The notes beneath the pieces are model-generated. The model was not told the DNA's origin. It did no database searches and saw only the letters and a program-made list of their open reading frames with translations. A stretch of 64,000 bases of DNA, taken from positions 345,001-409,000 of the forward strand of contig JAOTOM010005142.1 of assembly GCA_034440615.1 (NCBI GenBank). Direction: 5' to 3'. Positions within the stretch are counted from its first letter, which is position 1; each line of letters starts with the position of its first letter. Below, piece after piece: positions 34,757 through 49,335 of the stretch. The position numbers and the translations under genes are program-made. This DNA is from Ashinkailepas kermadecensis (taxonomy: Eukaryota > Arthropoda > Thecostraca > Neolepadidae).

Positions 34757-35460
34757 GTCGCATGCAACGTCCTATATATGCAACGTCATATATATGTAAC
34801 ACCCTATATTTGCAATACCCTATATATCTAACACCCTATATTTGCAACACCCTATATATGCAACGATCTATATATGCAACACCTTATATATGTAACACCC
34901 TATATATATATCACCCTATATATATAACACCCTATATTTGCAACAACTATACATGCAACACCCTATATATGTAGCACCCTATATTTGCAACACCCTATAT
35001 ATGTAACACCCTATATTTGCAACATCCTATATATGCAACACCCTATATATGCAACATCCTATATATGCAACACCCTATATTTGCAACACCCTATGTATGC
35101 AAACCCCTATATATGCAACACCATATATATGCAACACCCTACATATGCAACACCCTATATATGCAACGCCATATATATGCAACGCCCTATATATGTAACA
35201 CCCTATATATGCAACGCCCTATATATGCAAAGCCATATATATGCAACGCCCTATATATGCAAGACCCTATATATGCAATTCCATATATATGCAACGCCCT
35301 ATATATACAACACCCTATATATGTCAGACCCTATATATGCAACGCCAAATATATGCAACGCCCTATATATGTAACACCCTATAATGCAACACCATACATA
35401 TGCAATGCCCTATATATATATATAGATATATATGCAACGCCTTGTAAATACAAAGCCCTA
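34757..35460. repeat. AT-rich 16-bp array (caacgccctatatatg), ~43 copies
   Basis: The unit caacaccctatatatg recurs about every 16-17 bp with variants (tttgcaa, cgccat, tgtaac). It gives runs of TATATA at helical-turn-like spacing. Frames through it (117-180 aa, ICNTLYMQ type) are by-products. Confidence 0.93.
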
Positions 35461-35714
35461 TATGGGAGCTACATGGGCAGAATCGACTTCATAATGTCTA
35501 ATGCATCCTTCCACTCCCTCAGCTGCAAAACAGTATTCGTGCCACTGCTGGGGGTGTAGTTAGAAACTCAGTCGCCCTCCCTCCAAGACTGCAGTTGTCC
35601 AACTAGGATCCAACACCTGAAAGGCGAAGCTCAGCTGGGAAGACGGGAGCCGAGCTCAGAATAAAGCCTCCGATGTTGCTGATGAGTGTCAGCGAAGAGC
35701 TGGTGTGGCATAGC

Positions 35715-35940
35715 CAGATGCGGAGCGGACACCCAGTGGCGGATGGTCGGAGCGGACACCCAGTGGCGGATGGTCGGAGCGGACACGCAGTGGCGGATGG
35801 TCGGAGCGGACACCCAGTGGCGGATGGTCGGAGCGGACACCCAGTGGCGGATGGTCGGAGCGGACACCCAGTGGCGGATGGTCGGAGCGGACACCCAGTG
35901 GCGGGTGGTCGGAGCGGACACGCAGTGGCGGATGGTCGCT
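35715..35940. repeat. 27-bp minisatellite, ~8 copies
   Basis: Unit gtggcggatggtcggagcgg plus acaccca, exact 27-bp period (nine codons), with a cacccag/cacgcag alternation. It is open in several frames of both strands. Confidence 0.95.
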
Positions 35941-37285
35941 CATGGCTGTGATGCCGCCAGCAGGTGATCATCAGTTGTACGCCCGTCTGTAGACAACCGC
36001 TAGTGCTGACCTGGTGCTCAACGTTCGCTGACATGGTGGTCAGTGCTTGCAGCATGACCACACATCCTGGAAGTAGTACGCACCGAAAATGATATCGTCG
36101 CACCAACGTATCAACGGAGACATATTCTATAGGTAATGAAAGCGGTGGTAGTTGTTTGCATGCTCGGTGCATGAGCCAATACTGCCGGTGGTGCAGTCTT
36201 GCAGGTGGAGGCATCCATGGAGGGTCGTCAGCAGAACCACGCCTACCAAGCACCGGTGGCGCAACACATTTAACGGAGCACGCAGACCGTATTTCATGCC
36301 TACACAGCAAACGCCACGACGTTAATGTTAAATATTGTCACTGAAAATGCGCAGCACCCCATCGTCCTTATGGTGCCGCCACCCATGCTATCACCACTCA
36401 TGCGTGTTAGACGACTGGCTGTAATTACGAGCGGCGGCGAGCCCTAGCGAAGTGTTATTCACATGTAATGGGCGAGCTTGACAATACGATGGGCCTGACA
36501 CGATGCTCGTGTATTTCATTGCTTGATAACTTTTAATTGGGAGGAGCTAGCGACGTGATACCCGCACCATGCTAATTGTACGCCATTCAAAATCTGCTCC
36601 GTCTTGTCAGACATAAATTCGTCAATAAATTAATTAGTGCAATTCGTTACGAGAAAATGAACGGCTTTCGTTCGTAACATGCACGTTACCGACGCCATCT
36701 CGGCAGTCCACGGAGCTGCGAGAGGCAACATTGCATGTGCCATCATCTACTTAATACGTTGGCAGTTTAAAAATCCCTCAATGAAAAAGCTACAACAGGC
36801 GTCTTGGTCTTTAATTAAGTTTTAGTACTTTCAAAAACCATGCTGTGAAATTTGAAACATTGGAAGCTACAATTAACAGTGAAGACGAGCAGTTGACACC
36901 GCGTGGAATGATGCCACCTCCCGTGCCGGGAGATGACCACTAATTAGCCAGCTGATCGACTATTCACATTGAGGCTATGCTGCTCTGCTGCTCACTGAAA
37001 TTTGCTAAATGCTTAGATCGACGTGCTTTTGCACGGAAGTCACGTGAATTGTGCTGTGTGGTAATGTCTACCAAGGGACGTTATCTCTTTCCTCGTTATG
37101 TCGCCCCTCAGAGGAAACTGGGGAGTGTGTCCCCATGGAGATGTGGCTCCTCTCGGACTGGAAAAAGGCATCCACCATGACGGTGGAATCCCCCAACCCC
37201 CGCCTAAAAAGAAAGTCCTAAAGTCAGTGGCACCCCTCCAGACAAATGCCCCTCCTCCTAGTACAAATGTCTGGATCTGCTCCTG
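35941..37285. other. Unassigned stretch
   Basis: No gene recognised; short overlapping frames only. The composition changes to moderately AT-rich around 36480-36950. Confidence 0.35.
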
Positions 37286-37845
37286 CCGCTGCACTGTAGC
37301 GTCCTGCTGGTACTGCAGTGCAGACATTTGCAGGTACACACCGCTGCAGTGTAGCGTCCTGCTGGTACTGCAGTGCAGACATCTGCAGGTACACACCGCT
37401 GCAGTGTAGCGTCCTGCTGGTACTGCAGTGTAGACATCTGCAGGTACACACCGCTGCAGTGTAGCGTCCTGCTGGTACTGCAGTGCAGACATCTGCAGGT
37501 ACACACCGCTGCAGTGTAGCGTCCTGCTGGTACTGCAGTGCAGACATCTGCAGGTACACATCGCTGCAGTGTAGCGTCCTGCTGGTACTGCAGTGCAGAC
37601 ATCTGCAGGTACACACCGCTGCAGTGTAGCGTCCTGCTGGTACTGCAGTGCAGACATCTGCAGGTACACACCGCTGCAGTGTAGCGTCCTGCTGGTACTG
37701 CAGTGCAGACATCTGCAGTTACACACCGCTGCAGTGTAGCGTCCTGCTGGTACTGCAGTGCAGACATCTGCAGTTACACACCGCTGCAGTGTAGCGTCCT
37801 GCTGGTACTGCAGTGCAGACATCTGCAGGTACACATCGGTGCAGC
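37286..37845. repeat. 55-bp minisatellite with internal dyad, 10 copies
   Basis: Unit begins cagtgcagacatctgcaggt; period 55 bp. Each unit contains the perfect dyad tgcagacatctgca and several ctgcag sites, so each single-stranded unit can fold. Minor variants (tctgcagtta, acacatcgct) mark single copies. Long Cys-rich minus-strand frames are by-products. Confidence 0.95.
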
Positions 37846-38140
37846 TTGAGGTGCTGGCTTGTCACCCTGTTTGTCGCCCGACTAGTCGCCGGCCTGGTCG
37901 TCAGGATAATCACCTCCGGCGCCGACTCAACTGCCGGATAGAGGCGGCGAGAGTCGTTCTCCCGCGCCGACTCAACTGCCCAGATAGAGATGGCGAGAGT
38001 CGTTCTGCCGCGCCGACTCAGCTGCCAGGTTAGAGGCGGCGAGCGCCTGTTAGTCGCCCGACTAGTCGCCGATCTAGTCGTCAGACTAGTCATCTCCCAC
38101 GCCGACCCAGCTGCCTAGATAGAGGCGGCGATAGTTGTTC
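37846..38140. repeat. Degenerate ~60-bp repeat, about 4 copies
   Basis: cgccgactcaactgcc, tagaggcggcgagagtcgtt and gtcgcccgactagtcgcc recur in an alternating pattern. Diverged and irregular. Confidence 0.6.
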
Positions 38141-39060
38141 TCGGGACACCTTTTCTGGGCCACGTTCTGTTTGTTTGTACGTGTTATTTCCCGTCGTTAG
38201 TTACTGGTAAGCAAGCTGGTGGCGGGCGGCCGATCCGACAATATTTACCGCCTGCGACCGGTTTTGTTTTCAGTGCTGCCGCTGGCTGGGCGGTCTGAAG
38301 ACGATCCCTGTTGCGCGTGCTCTGGCACGTTGTAAACGGAGCAGCTACATGTGTATGGGGATAAGTGACGGGACCTCACAGTGACCTCCAGTTTGCTGTA
38401 CGCGTGTTCGGACTGGATGTCGTACAACGCAGCTGGCTACACGGAGGAAGTTCAGTGACCCAGCATCAACAAATGTAGAGAATGATGTGGCATCCGCTAC
38501 TCTTCTCTTTCACTGGTGGCTGAAATAAATTGATGCAAAACACCATTTGTATGTCCTTTGAGTCAAGACAAGAGGGAAGAATTGACAAGACCGAGTGTTC
38601 AATTGTCTTCTTTTTTTACAATATAGTTAAAAAGATAGGTCTCAAGACAAATATAGATCATGGGAGTTATGCGAAGTTTGAATGCGAACCACAATTCCAA
38701 TGCGGCAAAGGTCGCGTGATATGTATTTATTTATCATGTAGCAATGACTAACGCATACAAAGTGCAATCAGGCTTGGCTTAGTCAAATGCTTTCAAATGG
38801 CATATCTTGGCGCCTTGCCGAGGCGAAGCTGAATGACCTCAGATGTTATCTTGTATATCTAATATTAAAACACCCTACTGACCCATCGCCCACTCGTGAC
38901 CTGTCTGGTGATCATGTTGAATCCGCCGAACTACTCCGAAAGACGCACTGAGGGGTGTTAAAAACCATGCCTTTAGTTAGTCCTGAGCTTTGGCGTTGAG
39001 AAGGCAAATATCATGATTCTGGCACCACCCCTTGAACAAAAAAATAATGATGGGTTAGTG
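38141..39060. other. Unassigned stretch
   Basis: No gene, RNA or array recognised. Confidence 0.35.
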
Positions 39061-39425
39061 CCCGGGCCTCGGGTCATGTTGGTTAGTTTTCGGACCTCTG
39101 CTTATGTTGGTTAGTGCACGGGTCTCGGCAAACCATGCGGGGTTAGTGAGAGGATCTCAACAAAACGTGCCACGTTAAAGCCAGGGCCTCGGTTCAGAAG
39201 ACATGCCTGGTTAGAGTCAGGATCTCGGCTCAGAAGGCATGCCGGGTTGGAGCCAGGGCTTCGGCTCAGAAGACATGCCGGGTTGGAGTCAAGATCTCGG
39301 CTCAAAAGACATGCCGGGTAAGAGCCAGGGCCTCGGCTCAGAAGACATGCCGGGTTGGAGTCAGGGACTCGGTTCAGAATACATGCCGCGTCAGTGCCAG
39401 AACCTCGGCTCAGAAGCATTGATTT
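39055..39425. repeat. 36-bp degenerate minisatellite, ~10 copies
   Basis: Unit gccgggttggagccagggct followed by cggctcagaagacat; best copies at 39200-39400, with more diverged copies to the left (gggtcatgttggttagt). Frames on both strands (LLSRGPGSNPAC and GWSQGLGSEDMP types) are 12-residue repeats, as expected for a 36-bp period. Confidence 0.88.
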
Positions 39426-42930
<3,505 letters not shown>

Positions 42931-43149
42931 TCACGGTCCGACGGCGACTCGACCGTCGCGCAAACAGTATCCCATGTTTGCTCTTTAGAATGTTTTGGCA
43001 GTTTGGCGGTTGTGTTTGGCCAGGTCGGCAGCGTCACCTGTTGACACTGGCCAAGCTGGGCGCGCCGCATCGATCCCCCGCAGCCCCACCCAGCTTGGTG
43101 CAGGTCAGCGGGAAACAAACGGCCGCCGCGCAGCGCAGCTGGCGCAGCG

Positions 43150-43358
43150 GCGCAGCCAGCGCCGTTCACAGGGCGGCCACTGTAAACCGTCACCAGCGCA
43201 GCCAGCGCCGCTCACAGGGCGGCGAGCGACGATCGCCGCTCACAGGGCGGCGAGCGACGAGCACCGCTCACAGGGCGGCGAGCGACGAGCACCGCTCACA
43301 GGGCGGCGAGCGACGAGCACCGCTCACAGGGCGGCGAGCGACAAGCGCCGATTGTAGA
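43150..43358. repeat. 28-bp minisatellite, ~6 copies
   Basis: Unit accgctcacagggcggcgag plus cgacgagc, 28-bp period, with diverged copies at the left (gccgttcacagggcggcc). Open frames are by-products. Confidence 0.9.
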
Positions 43359-43939
43359 CTGTCACCAGCACGGTGGATGAACGTGTGGAATTGGGACGGT
43401 AAAATGCGGCAATATAGGAGCGGGTGTACGGAGTCATTCACCCTGGTACGAGAGGGAGGATGCACGAAGTGCTTCCTTTTTTTGTTTTTGTGTTGCTGCT
43501 GAACGCTTCCAGGGATTATCCTCAAACTCGGTGGCTTTTTCTTAAAGAATTCCTGCCTAACATGTCAATGTTAACGAACCTTCCATTTACCTCAGAGGTG
43601 TCTCCGGAAATGAGTTTTCAGAGGCAAGTTCGGAAGTATTCATCGATTGTTCTCATATCGTAACATACTTGGCTCATACCTCTTTGAGATATTCGACCGC
43701 TCATCAACAAATTGCCATCTGATCATGGAAGGCAATTTGTTTCTACAAGTGATCACTTTTCCACTTGCTGATTCCGACATTGCGAAGTTGGCTATTGTTA
43801 CATCACCTGAACCGTAAGTTGGACTTATCTTTGTCCTTACTTACTGGCGGATCCAGAAGACTGGTCGTCAGCCGGTGGGGTGGGGGGGGGAGTGATTTCA
43901 TTGTATTTCCAATTTCGCCTCTTCGGATTTGAACAGCTA
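43359..43939. other. Unassigned stretch with one hAT-like terminus
   Basis: No gene recognised. At 43850-43864 actggcggatccagaag resembles the left end of a hAT-type MITE, followed by a G-rich run; no right end was found before LINE copy C. Confidence 0.35.
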
Positions 43940-45619
43940 ACATTCCATAAGGGGAGGCTAATTCATCAACTACAGCAACATGGGATTGTTGGAAAAGTTT
44001 TAGGTTGGATTGAAGCATGGCTGAGGGGAAGGAAACAAAGGGTAGTGTTAAATGGATGTAAATCTGATTGGAAGGATGTTCTGAGTGGAGTACCACAGGG
44101 TTCTGTTCTAGGGCCACTTCTCTTTATTATCTTTGTGGATAATATTGAGGTAGGGCTGAGGAATACTGTGTTCAAATTTGCTGATGACATCAAGCTGGTA
44201 GGAGTGGCAAACAGTAGTGGTCAATCTAGTAATATTCAACGAACCTTGGAGGACCTAAAAAGTGGGCTGATCAATGGCAGATATCTTTCAACTATGATAA
44301 GTGTAAGGTTATGCATCTGGGGTCTGGAGGTGAGACTTTCAGATATACAACGGGAGGGAGGGAACTGGATGTTATTGAAGAGGAAAGGGACTTAGGTGTG
44401 TTGGTTTCAAAGACATTAAAGCAGAAAAAAAACAATGTATCTCAGCTAGGAACAGGGCACTCAGAATGCTGGGATTCATTAATAGAAGTGTGATATATAA
44501 GAGCAAGGAAATCATGAAAAACTGCACTTAGCATATGTGCGACCCCACTTAACATATTATGTACAAGCATGGTGCCCCTACCTATAAAAATATATAGATA
44601 TGTTAGAAAGAGTGCAGCGCAAAGCAACTAGACTCATCAGTGGAATAGGTAACTTAGAGTATGGAGAAAGGCTTCGTGCCATTAGATATGTACTCACTCA
44701 AGTATAGGAGATTAAGGGGGGGGGGGCATGATTGAAATGTACAAAATTGTTAAAGGACTAGATCAGGTCAATTTGAATGGCACCCTTCAGTTTAGAGTAT
44801 CACATAGCGGTCATCAATTTAGGCTAGACAAGTTGAGGTGTAGGACAGTTAAGCGACAACAGGTCTTCAGTCAAAGGGTTGTTGATCAATGGAAAAGGCT
44901 GCCTGCTGATGTTGTAGGGGGTTCCTCATTGAATGTATTTAAAAGTAGGGTGGACAATTTTTTAGCCAGGAAAATATTGTTTTTGAGTCCTAATTCGTGA
45001 TTTTGTGATGGATGGGGTGATATTTATGCTAAGTAAGTGTACACGGCACAGACCCCTTTAAGCAGGCATGATGCAGTTTGAAAATTATTGGTAAGGCATT
45101 CAATCCACATGTGTTAAGGGGGATCAAGGGAATAGGGTTGGATAGCTAGGGTAGATAGGCATTGATAGGTGTGTAGGATGCTGTTGGATGGTGTCTTTCG
45201 GATGTGGTGATGGTTGGGGGTGAGTCTTTTTACCAGGCTTATGGTATCTTCCATTTACAGACTTACCTGGATGGGCCCTTGGGTCTCTTATTAAGTCTAA
45301 ACACTGTGTAACTTTATATAGGGTGTACCTAACAGTGGATTCGGCACCTTCCTTCGGGATGTGATACTGATGAGATTTGCTATTGTAGCACAATGGGTAT
45401 GATTGGAGGAGTTTGTAACTGTTGAGTAGTGTATTATGCAATATCAGGTGAATGGTGTTAGATAGGCTGGGATATATATAGCTCCCTAGGAATTTGAGAT
45501 AATGGATTGACTGGGGTGAGAGCATGTACTTTTATAGTATTTTTTCTAGATAGGCTTAGTCCAGATGGGCCCCTGTGGCTCTTATTAAGACTTAGCACTT
45601 TATGACTTCATGACTTCAT
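43940..45619 (+). mobile_element. CR1-type LINE, copy C, 5'-truncated and decayed
   Basis: Plus-strand copy starting in the RT domain (GRLIHQLQQHG). It keeps GVPQGSVLGP and FADDIKLVG, then is broken by frameshifts after LEDLK, at an A run near 44425, and by a 10-base G run near 44717. The ORF2 end (near 45000) is followed by a long 3' UTR of about 610 bp and a tail of tatgacttcatgacttcatt. The long 3' UTR matches copy D, not A or B. Confidence 0.92.
43943..45000 (+). pseudogene. LINE C ORF2 C-terminal half, several frameshifts
   Basis: Encodes the RT from just after the first catalytic Asp, including GVPQGSVLGPLLFIIFVDN and FADDIKLVG, then thumb and C-terminal pieces in three frames (RYTTGGRELDVIEEERDLGV, then MIEMYKIVKGLDQVNLNG). 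The carboxyl end differs from copies A and B (NSstop in place of DFstop). Non-functional. Confidence 0.88.
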
Positions 45620-46485
45620 TCCATGGGTCCGTGCAAGATATCATTTTTTTATCCAATACAATGGTTTCACGTGTCGAAAAAATGCATATTAGTGCAAACG
45701 TTGTGAAAAAAAGGTATTTTGTGAAGGGGCAGGCCACCTTCCCCTAGACACGCTTACTTGAGTTGGCTTACCCAAGTTCTTACTTGAGCCGAACGATGTT
45801 TTATTCGGTTTAGAATGGTGGCGTGCATTACAAAATCGGCTTTGAAATGCATGACCAGTGGAGTTTTACAAATGCACCGTTCTTGTTCTTGTACTCGCTT
45901 CCATGAAGTTTTCCGAATTTGATTTGACAGAAATGTAAACCGAGTCACAGGGGATCGATTCCAGTTTTCCGCGAGAAAATCAGCAGGTCCATTTGCGGGA
46001 TCCCACAGTAGGCATCACGTGCCCCCTCCCCTATGTGCACTCTTGGCGGCTACCGATCGGGGTCCTCTCGTAATAGGGTTAAAGTTTGCATGGCAACTGT
46101 TCTGTACCAACTTATGGGATGTGCCACCAGCCTTGGTTGAGCTTTATGTCGGTTTTATTGCGTTGTTCGTAGAATGGCAACACTGATAAAACTGGCTGGT
46201 AAAACCTAAGCAGCTCAAAACCAGCACCAGCCACGCCAGCCTTCAAAGGTCAAACGACGTCTTGGGGACGGGGATATCTGGCCACGGACGGCTGAGACAT
46301 TCATGGCGCAGTGATCGGGGCAGTGTTATGGGCAGTGAATGGTGAGGGCTTGACACAGTGTTAGAGAGCCGCTGCGGCAGTGTGCGGGAAGCGGCTGGGG
46401 CTTTTAGGAGGCGTGTTCGTGCAGTGAAGCAGTGAAGTGACCGCACCACACCGTGGCACAGCGCACCTGCAGCCGCACACAGTCG
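45620..46485. other. Unassigned stretch
   Basis: No gene recognised between LINE C and the 339-bp duplication. Confidence 0.35.
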
Positions 46486-47163
46486 CACACCGCACCTACA
46501 ACGTGCTCTCTGATGGCCGGAAATTAGCGAGCACGCCGCGGCTCCCATGACATTAGCCGAGTACTGACTGCGATTAATGACTTAGAAGAGGTTTAGTGTC
46601 TATGTGCTCTAGCTGTCAGGAACTACTACGCTTGACTGGTTTATATGGATTTGTTCGAGGTATAAGCCGTTTGGACCTGTTTGGACTAAAAATATGCACA
46701 TAAAGGAACCGTGTACGAGTCGCTGGACTCGCACACGCCGCATCGCAAATATATCCGACAAATCCTTGCACAATTAGACACAAGCCAGTTAGTATAGTCG
46801 AGGAACATTTGATTTCCACAGTTGCACACCGCACCTACAACGTGCTCTCTGATGGCCGGAAATTAGGGAGCACGCCGCGGCTCCCATGACATTAGCCGAG
46901 TACTGACTGCGATTAACGACTTAGAAGAGGTTTAGTGTCTATGTGCTCTAGCTGTCAGGAACTACTACGCCTGACTGGTTTATATGGATTTGTTCGAGGT
47001 ATAAGCCGTTTGGACCTGTTTGGACTAAAAATATGCACATAAAAAGGAACCGTGTACGAGTCGCTGGACTCGCACACGCCGCATCGCAAATATATCCGAC
47101 AAATCCTTGCACAATTAGACACAAGCCAGTTAGTATAGTCGAGGAACATTTGATTTCCAAAAG
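46486..47163. repeat. 339-bp tandem duplication, 2 copies
   Basis: The segment starting gcacaccgcacctacaacgt at about 46486 is repeated from about 46825, with only a few differences (agcgag/agggag, attaatg/attaacg, acgcttg/acgcctg, an extra aa). Each copy has a hairpin cgagtc-gctg-gactcg inside gtgtacg...gcacac. The copies abut, so this is a recent tandem duplication or a two-unit satellite. Minus-strand frames of 72-97 aa occur in both copies and are probably chance. Confidence 0.93.
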
Positions 47164-47740
47164 TGCACCCACGTCGGGTGTCAGAATGAACTGACCATGC
47201 GCGTTCAACTAAAGAAGCAACACAAAGAACACAAAGAAGCTGCAACACAAAGAAGCTGACTATGCCGTGGCATGAGGCGACCGCTGTCTAATTTAAGTCA
47301 ATACCGTTCGGAAGCCATGCTGCACATCAGCAGGGCTGAGATTGAGGCCTCTCTGAAGGCCTCAACAGGCCTCTCTGAAGAATGTGAATGTGATGTGGAG
47401 GGGTGGAAGGCTGAATGACTACGATGTCATACTTGTGCAGGTCATTCGAACGCTTCTTTTGCAGCTCGCTGACGAGAACGTAATTGTAGCTTTATTTTGG
47501 GGGTGATGTCTATATGCTATGATGTTGAGACCGAGATAGCCTTACGTCCATGACTGAATGCTACGCTAACAGCAGTAGCATTAACCTCTGAGACGGCAGG
47601 AAACGCGACCGTGTTGTTGTAGCTTCTGTCACTGGCTGTCACTGGCTGTAGCTTGTCACTGGCTCGTTTGTGGTCACGGTGAAATTCCGACACCCGCAAA
47701 ATTGTCCGCCAGTCGCTACACTCCCGATACAGGTGGGGTT
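47164..47740. other. Unassigned stretch
   Basis: No gene recognised. ctcaacaggcctctctgaag-type short duplications occur at about 47346-47380. Confidence 0.35.
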
Positions 47741-47986
47741 TATTGCAGCTGAGAGTTCCTATTACGAGGATATTGTAGCTGAGAACTCCCATCACAAGGT
47801 TATTGCAACTGAGAGCTCCTATTACGAGGATATTGTAGCTGAGCGCTCCTATCACGAGGTTATCGTAGCTGAGAGCTCCTATCGCGAGGAGCGATGATCA
47901 ACTCCCGATGCAGGTGGGGGTTATTGTAGCTGAGAGCTCCTATCACGAGGATATTGTAGCTGAGAGCTCCTATCACGAGGAGCGTC
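47741..47986. repeat. 30-bp minisatellite in two blocks, ~7 copies
   Basis: Unit attgtagctgagagctccta followed by ttacgagg/tcacgagg; blocks 47741-47897 and 47925-47986 are separated by a short aactcccgatgcaggtgg segment that also precedes the first block, so the whole block is duplicated in part. Confidence 0.88.
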
Positions 47987-48245
47987 GATCGACCGGTTGA
48001 TCGATCGCAATACTGTTGAAATGCTTAAGTGTCTGTCTGCTCTTTCATTTCCTCACTGACGTTGCGAGATCCAAAACGAAGCGGTGCCCGCACCGGGTGT
48101 TGACAACCCTGTTGCTCGTCTCCAGATACGAGTTCGCCCCGGGTCACAGCCCGGACCGTAGGGGATCACAGGCCGCACCAAGGTGCGCACCAGCCCCGGC
48201 CTGCGCCAGCGGCCTGGCCGGCCCGGCCCAGCGTGGGAATGTCTG
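47987..48245. other. Unassigned spacer
   Basis: GC-rich, no gene recognised. Confidence 0.3.
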
Positions 48246-48322
48246 GGGGTGGGCCGGCAGCTGGCCGACAGCTGGCCGGCAGCTGGCCGGCAGCTGGCCG
48301 GCAGCTGGCCGGCAGCTGACCG
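48246..48322. repeat. 11-bp repeat (ggccggcagct), ~6.5 copies
   Basis: A short tandem of ggccggcagct. The unit contains the 8-bp palindrome-rich ggccggc and leads directly into a 92-bp duplication. Confidence 0.9.
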
Positions 48323-48501
48323 ACAGGGCGCACGGCTCGTCACCGCCTCACGTGACGGCTGTGTTCGTCAGTCATCGCGCTGATGACGCGCCGGCGGCCA
48401 CCGGCCGTCTGACCGACAGGGCGCACGGCTCGTCACCGCCTCACGTGACGGCTGTGTTCGTCAGTCATCGCGCTGATGACGCGCCGGCGGCCACCGGCCG
48501 T
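48317..48501. repeat. 92-bp perfect or near-perfect tandem duplication
   Basis: The segment starting tgaccgacagggcgcacggc is present twice in a row (48317-48408 and 48409-48500) with no differences that I can see, so it is recent. Confidence 0.93.
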
Positions 48502-48867
48502 CCGGTCGGCCCGCATATCCGGCCAACCGTGGCCGCCGGCCGTCCTGCTCAACTGCAGCTCGTCCAGATCGACTCGACAGGCGCAGGCTGAACAGCGCGG
48601 TTATCAGCGGCCGGGGGCCCGGGCGACTCGACAGTCAGCAGCGGCCGGCCGGGCGGCCCTGGCGCCCGCACCGCCTGCCGTGACGCTGACGCCGCCCCAG
48701 CGCCCCGCGGCTGGCTAATTGCCGCATCACTGGCCAATGGCCACCAGGTGGCGGTAACTCCGACCGAGCCTTGTCGACTGGACGACGGACGTGCTGCGCT
48801 GCTGCTGGTGCCACGTCATCCGACAGCATTGTTCGGAGGAGGCGGGTGTGCGGGCACGCCAATGGTG
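48502..48867. other. Unassigned GC-rich spacer
   Basis: GC-rich, with scattered ggccg motifs. No gene recognised. Confidence 0.3.
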
Positions 48868-49335
48868 TCGGCGGCGTGGTACCCGGGATGGTACCCGGGA
48901 TGGTACCCGGGATGGTAACCGGGATGGTGCCCGTGATGGTGCCCGGGATGGTGCCCGGGATGGTACCCAGGATGGTACCCGGATGGTACCCGGGATGGTA
49001 CCCGGGATGGTACCCGGGATGGTACCCAGGATGGTACCCGGATGGTACCCGGGATGGTACCCGGGATGGTACCCGGGATGGTATCCGGGATGGCACCCGG
49101 GATGGTACCCGGGATGGTGCCCGGGATGGTACCCGGGATGGTGCCCGGGATGGTACCCGGGATGGTACCCGGGATGGTGCCCGGGATGGCACCCGGGGTG
49201 GTACCCGGGATGGTGCCCGGGATGGTGCCCGGGATGGTGCCCGGGATGGTGCCCGGGATGGTATCCAGGATGGTACCCGGGATGGTACCCGGGATGGTGT
49301 CCGGGATGGTACCCGGGATGGTATCCGGGATGCAG
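48868..49335. repeat. 12-bp minisatellite (gatggtacccgg), ~39 copies
   Basis: Unit gatggtacccgg with variants gatggtgcccgg, gatggcacccgg and gatggtaccc-ggat (11-bp units that shift frame). Most copies contain GGTACC and, across the junction, CCCGGG, so there are two palindromes per 12 bp. Four-residue frames (DGTR, GMVP, PGYH, PSRV) are open on both strands and are by-products. Confidence 0.95.

Noticed and set aside
46486..47163. A pair of LTRs
   Set aside because: The two copies abut without any internal region, primer site or polypurine tract.
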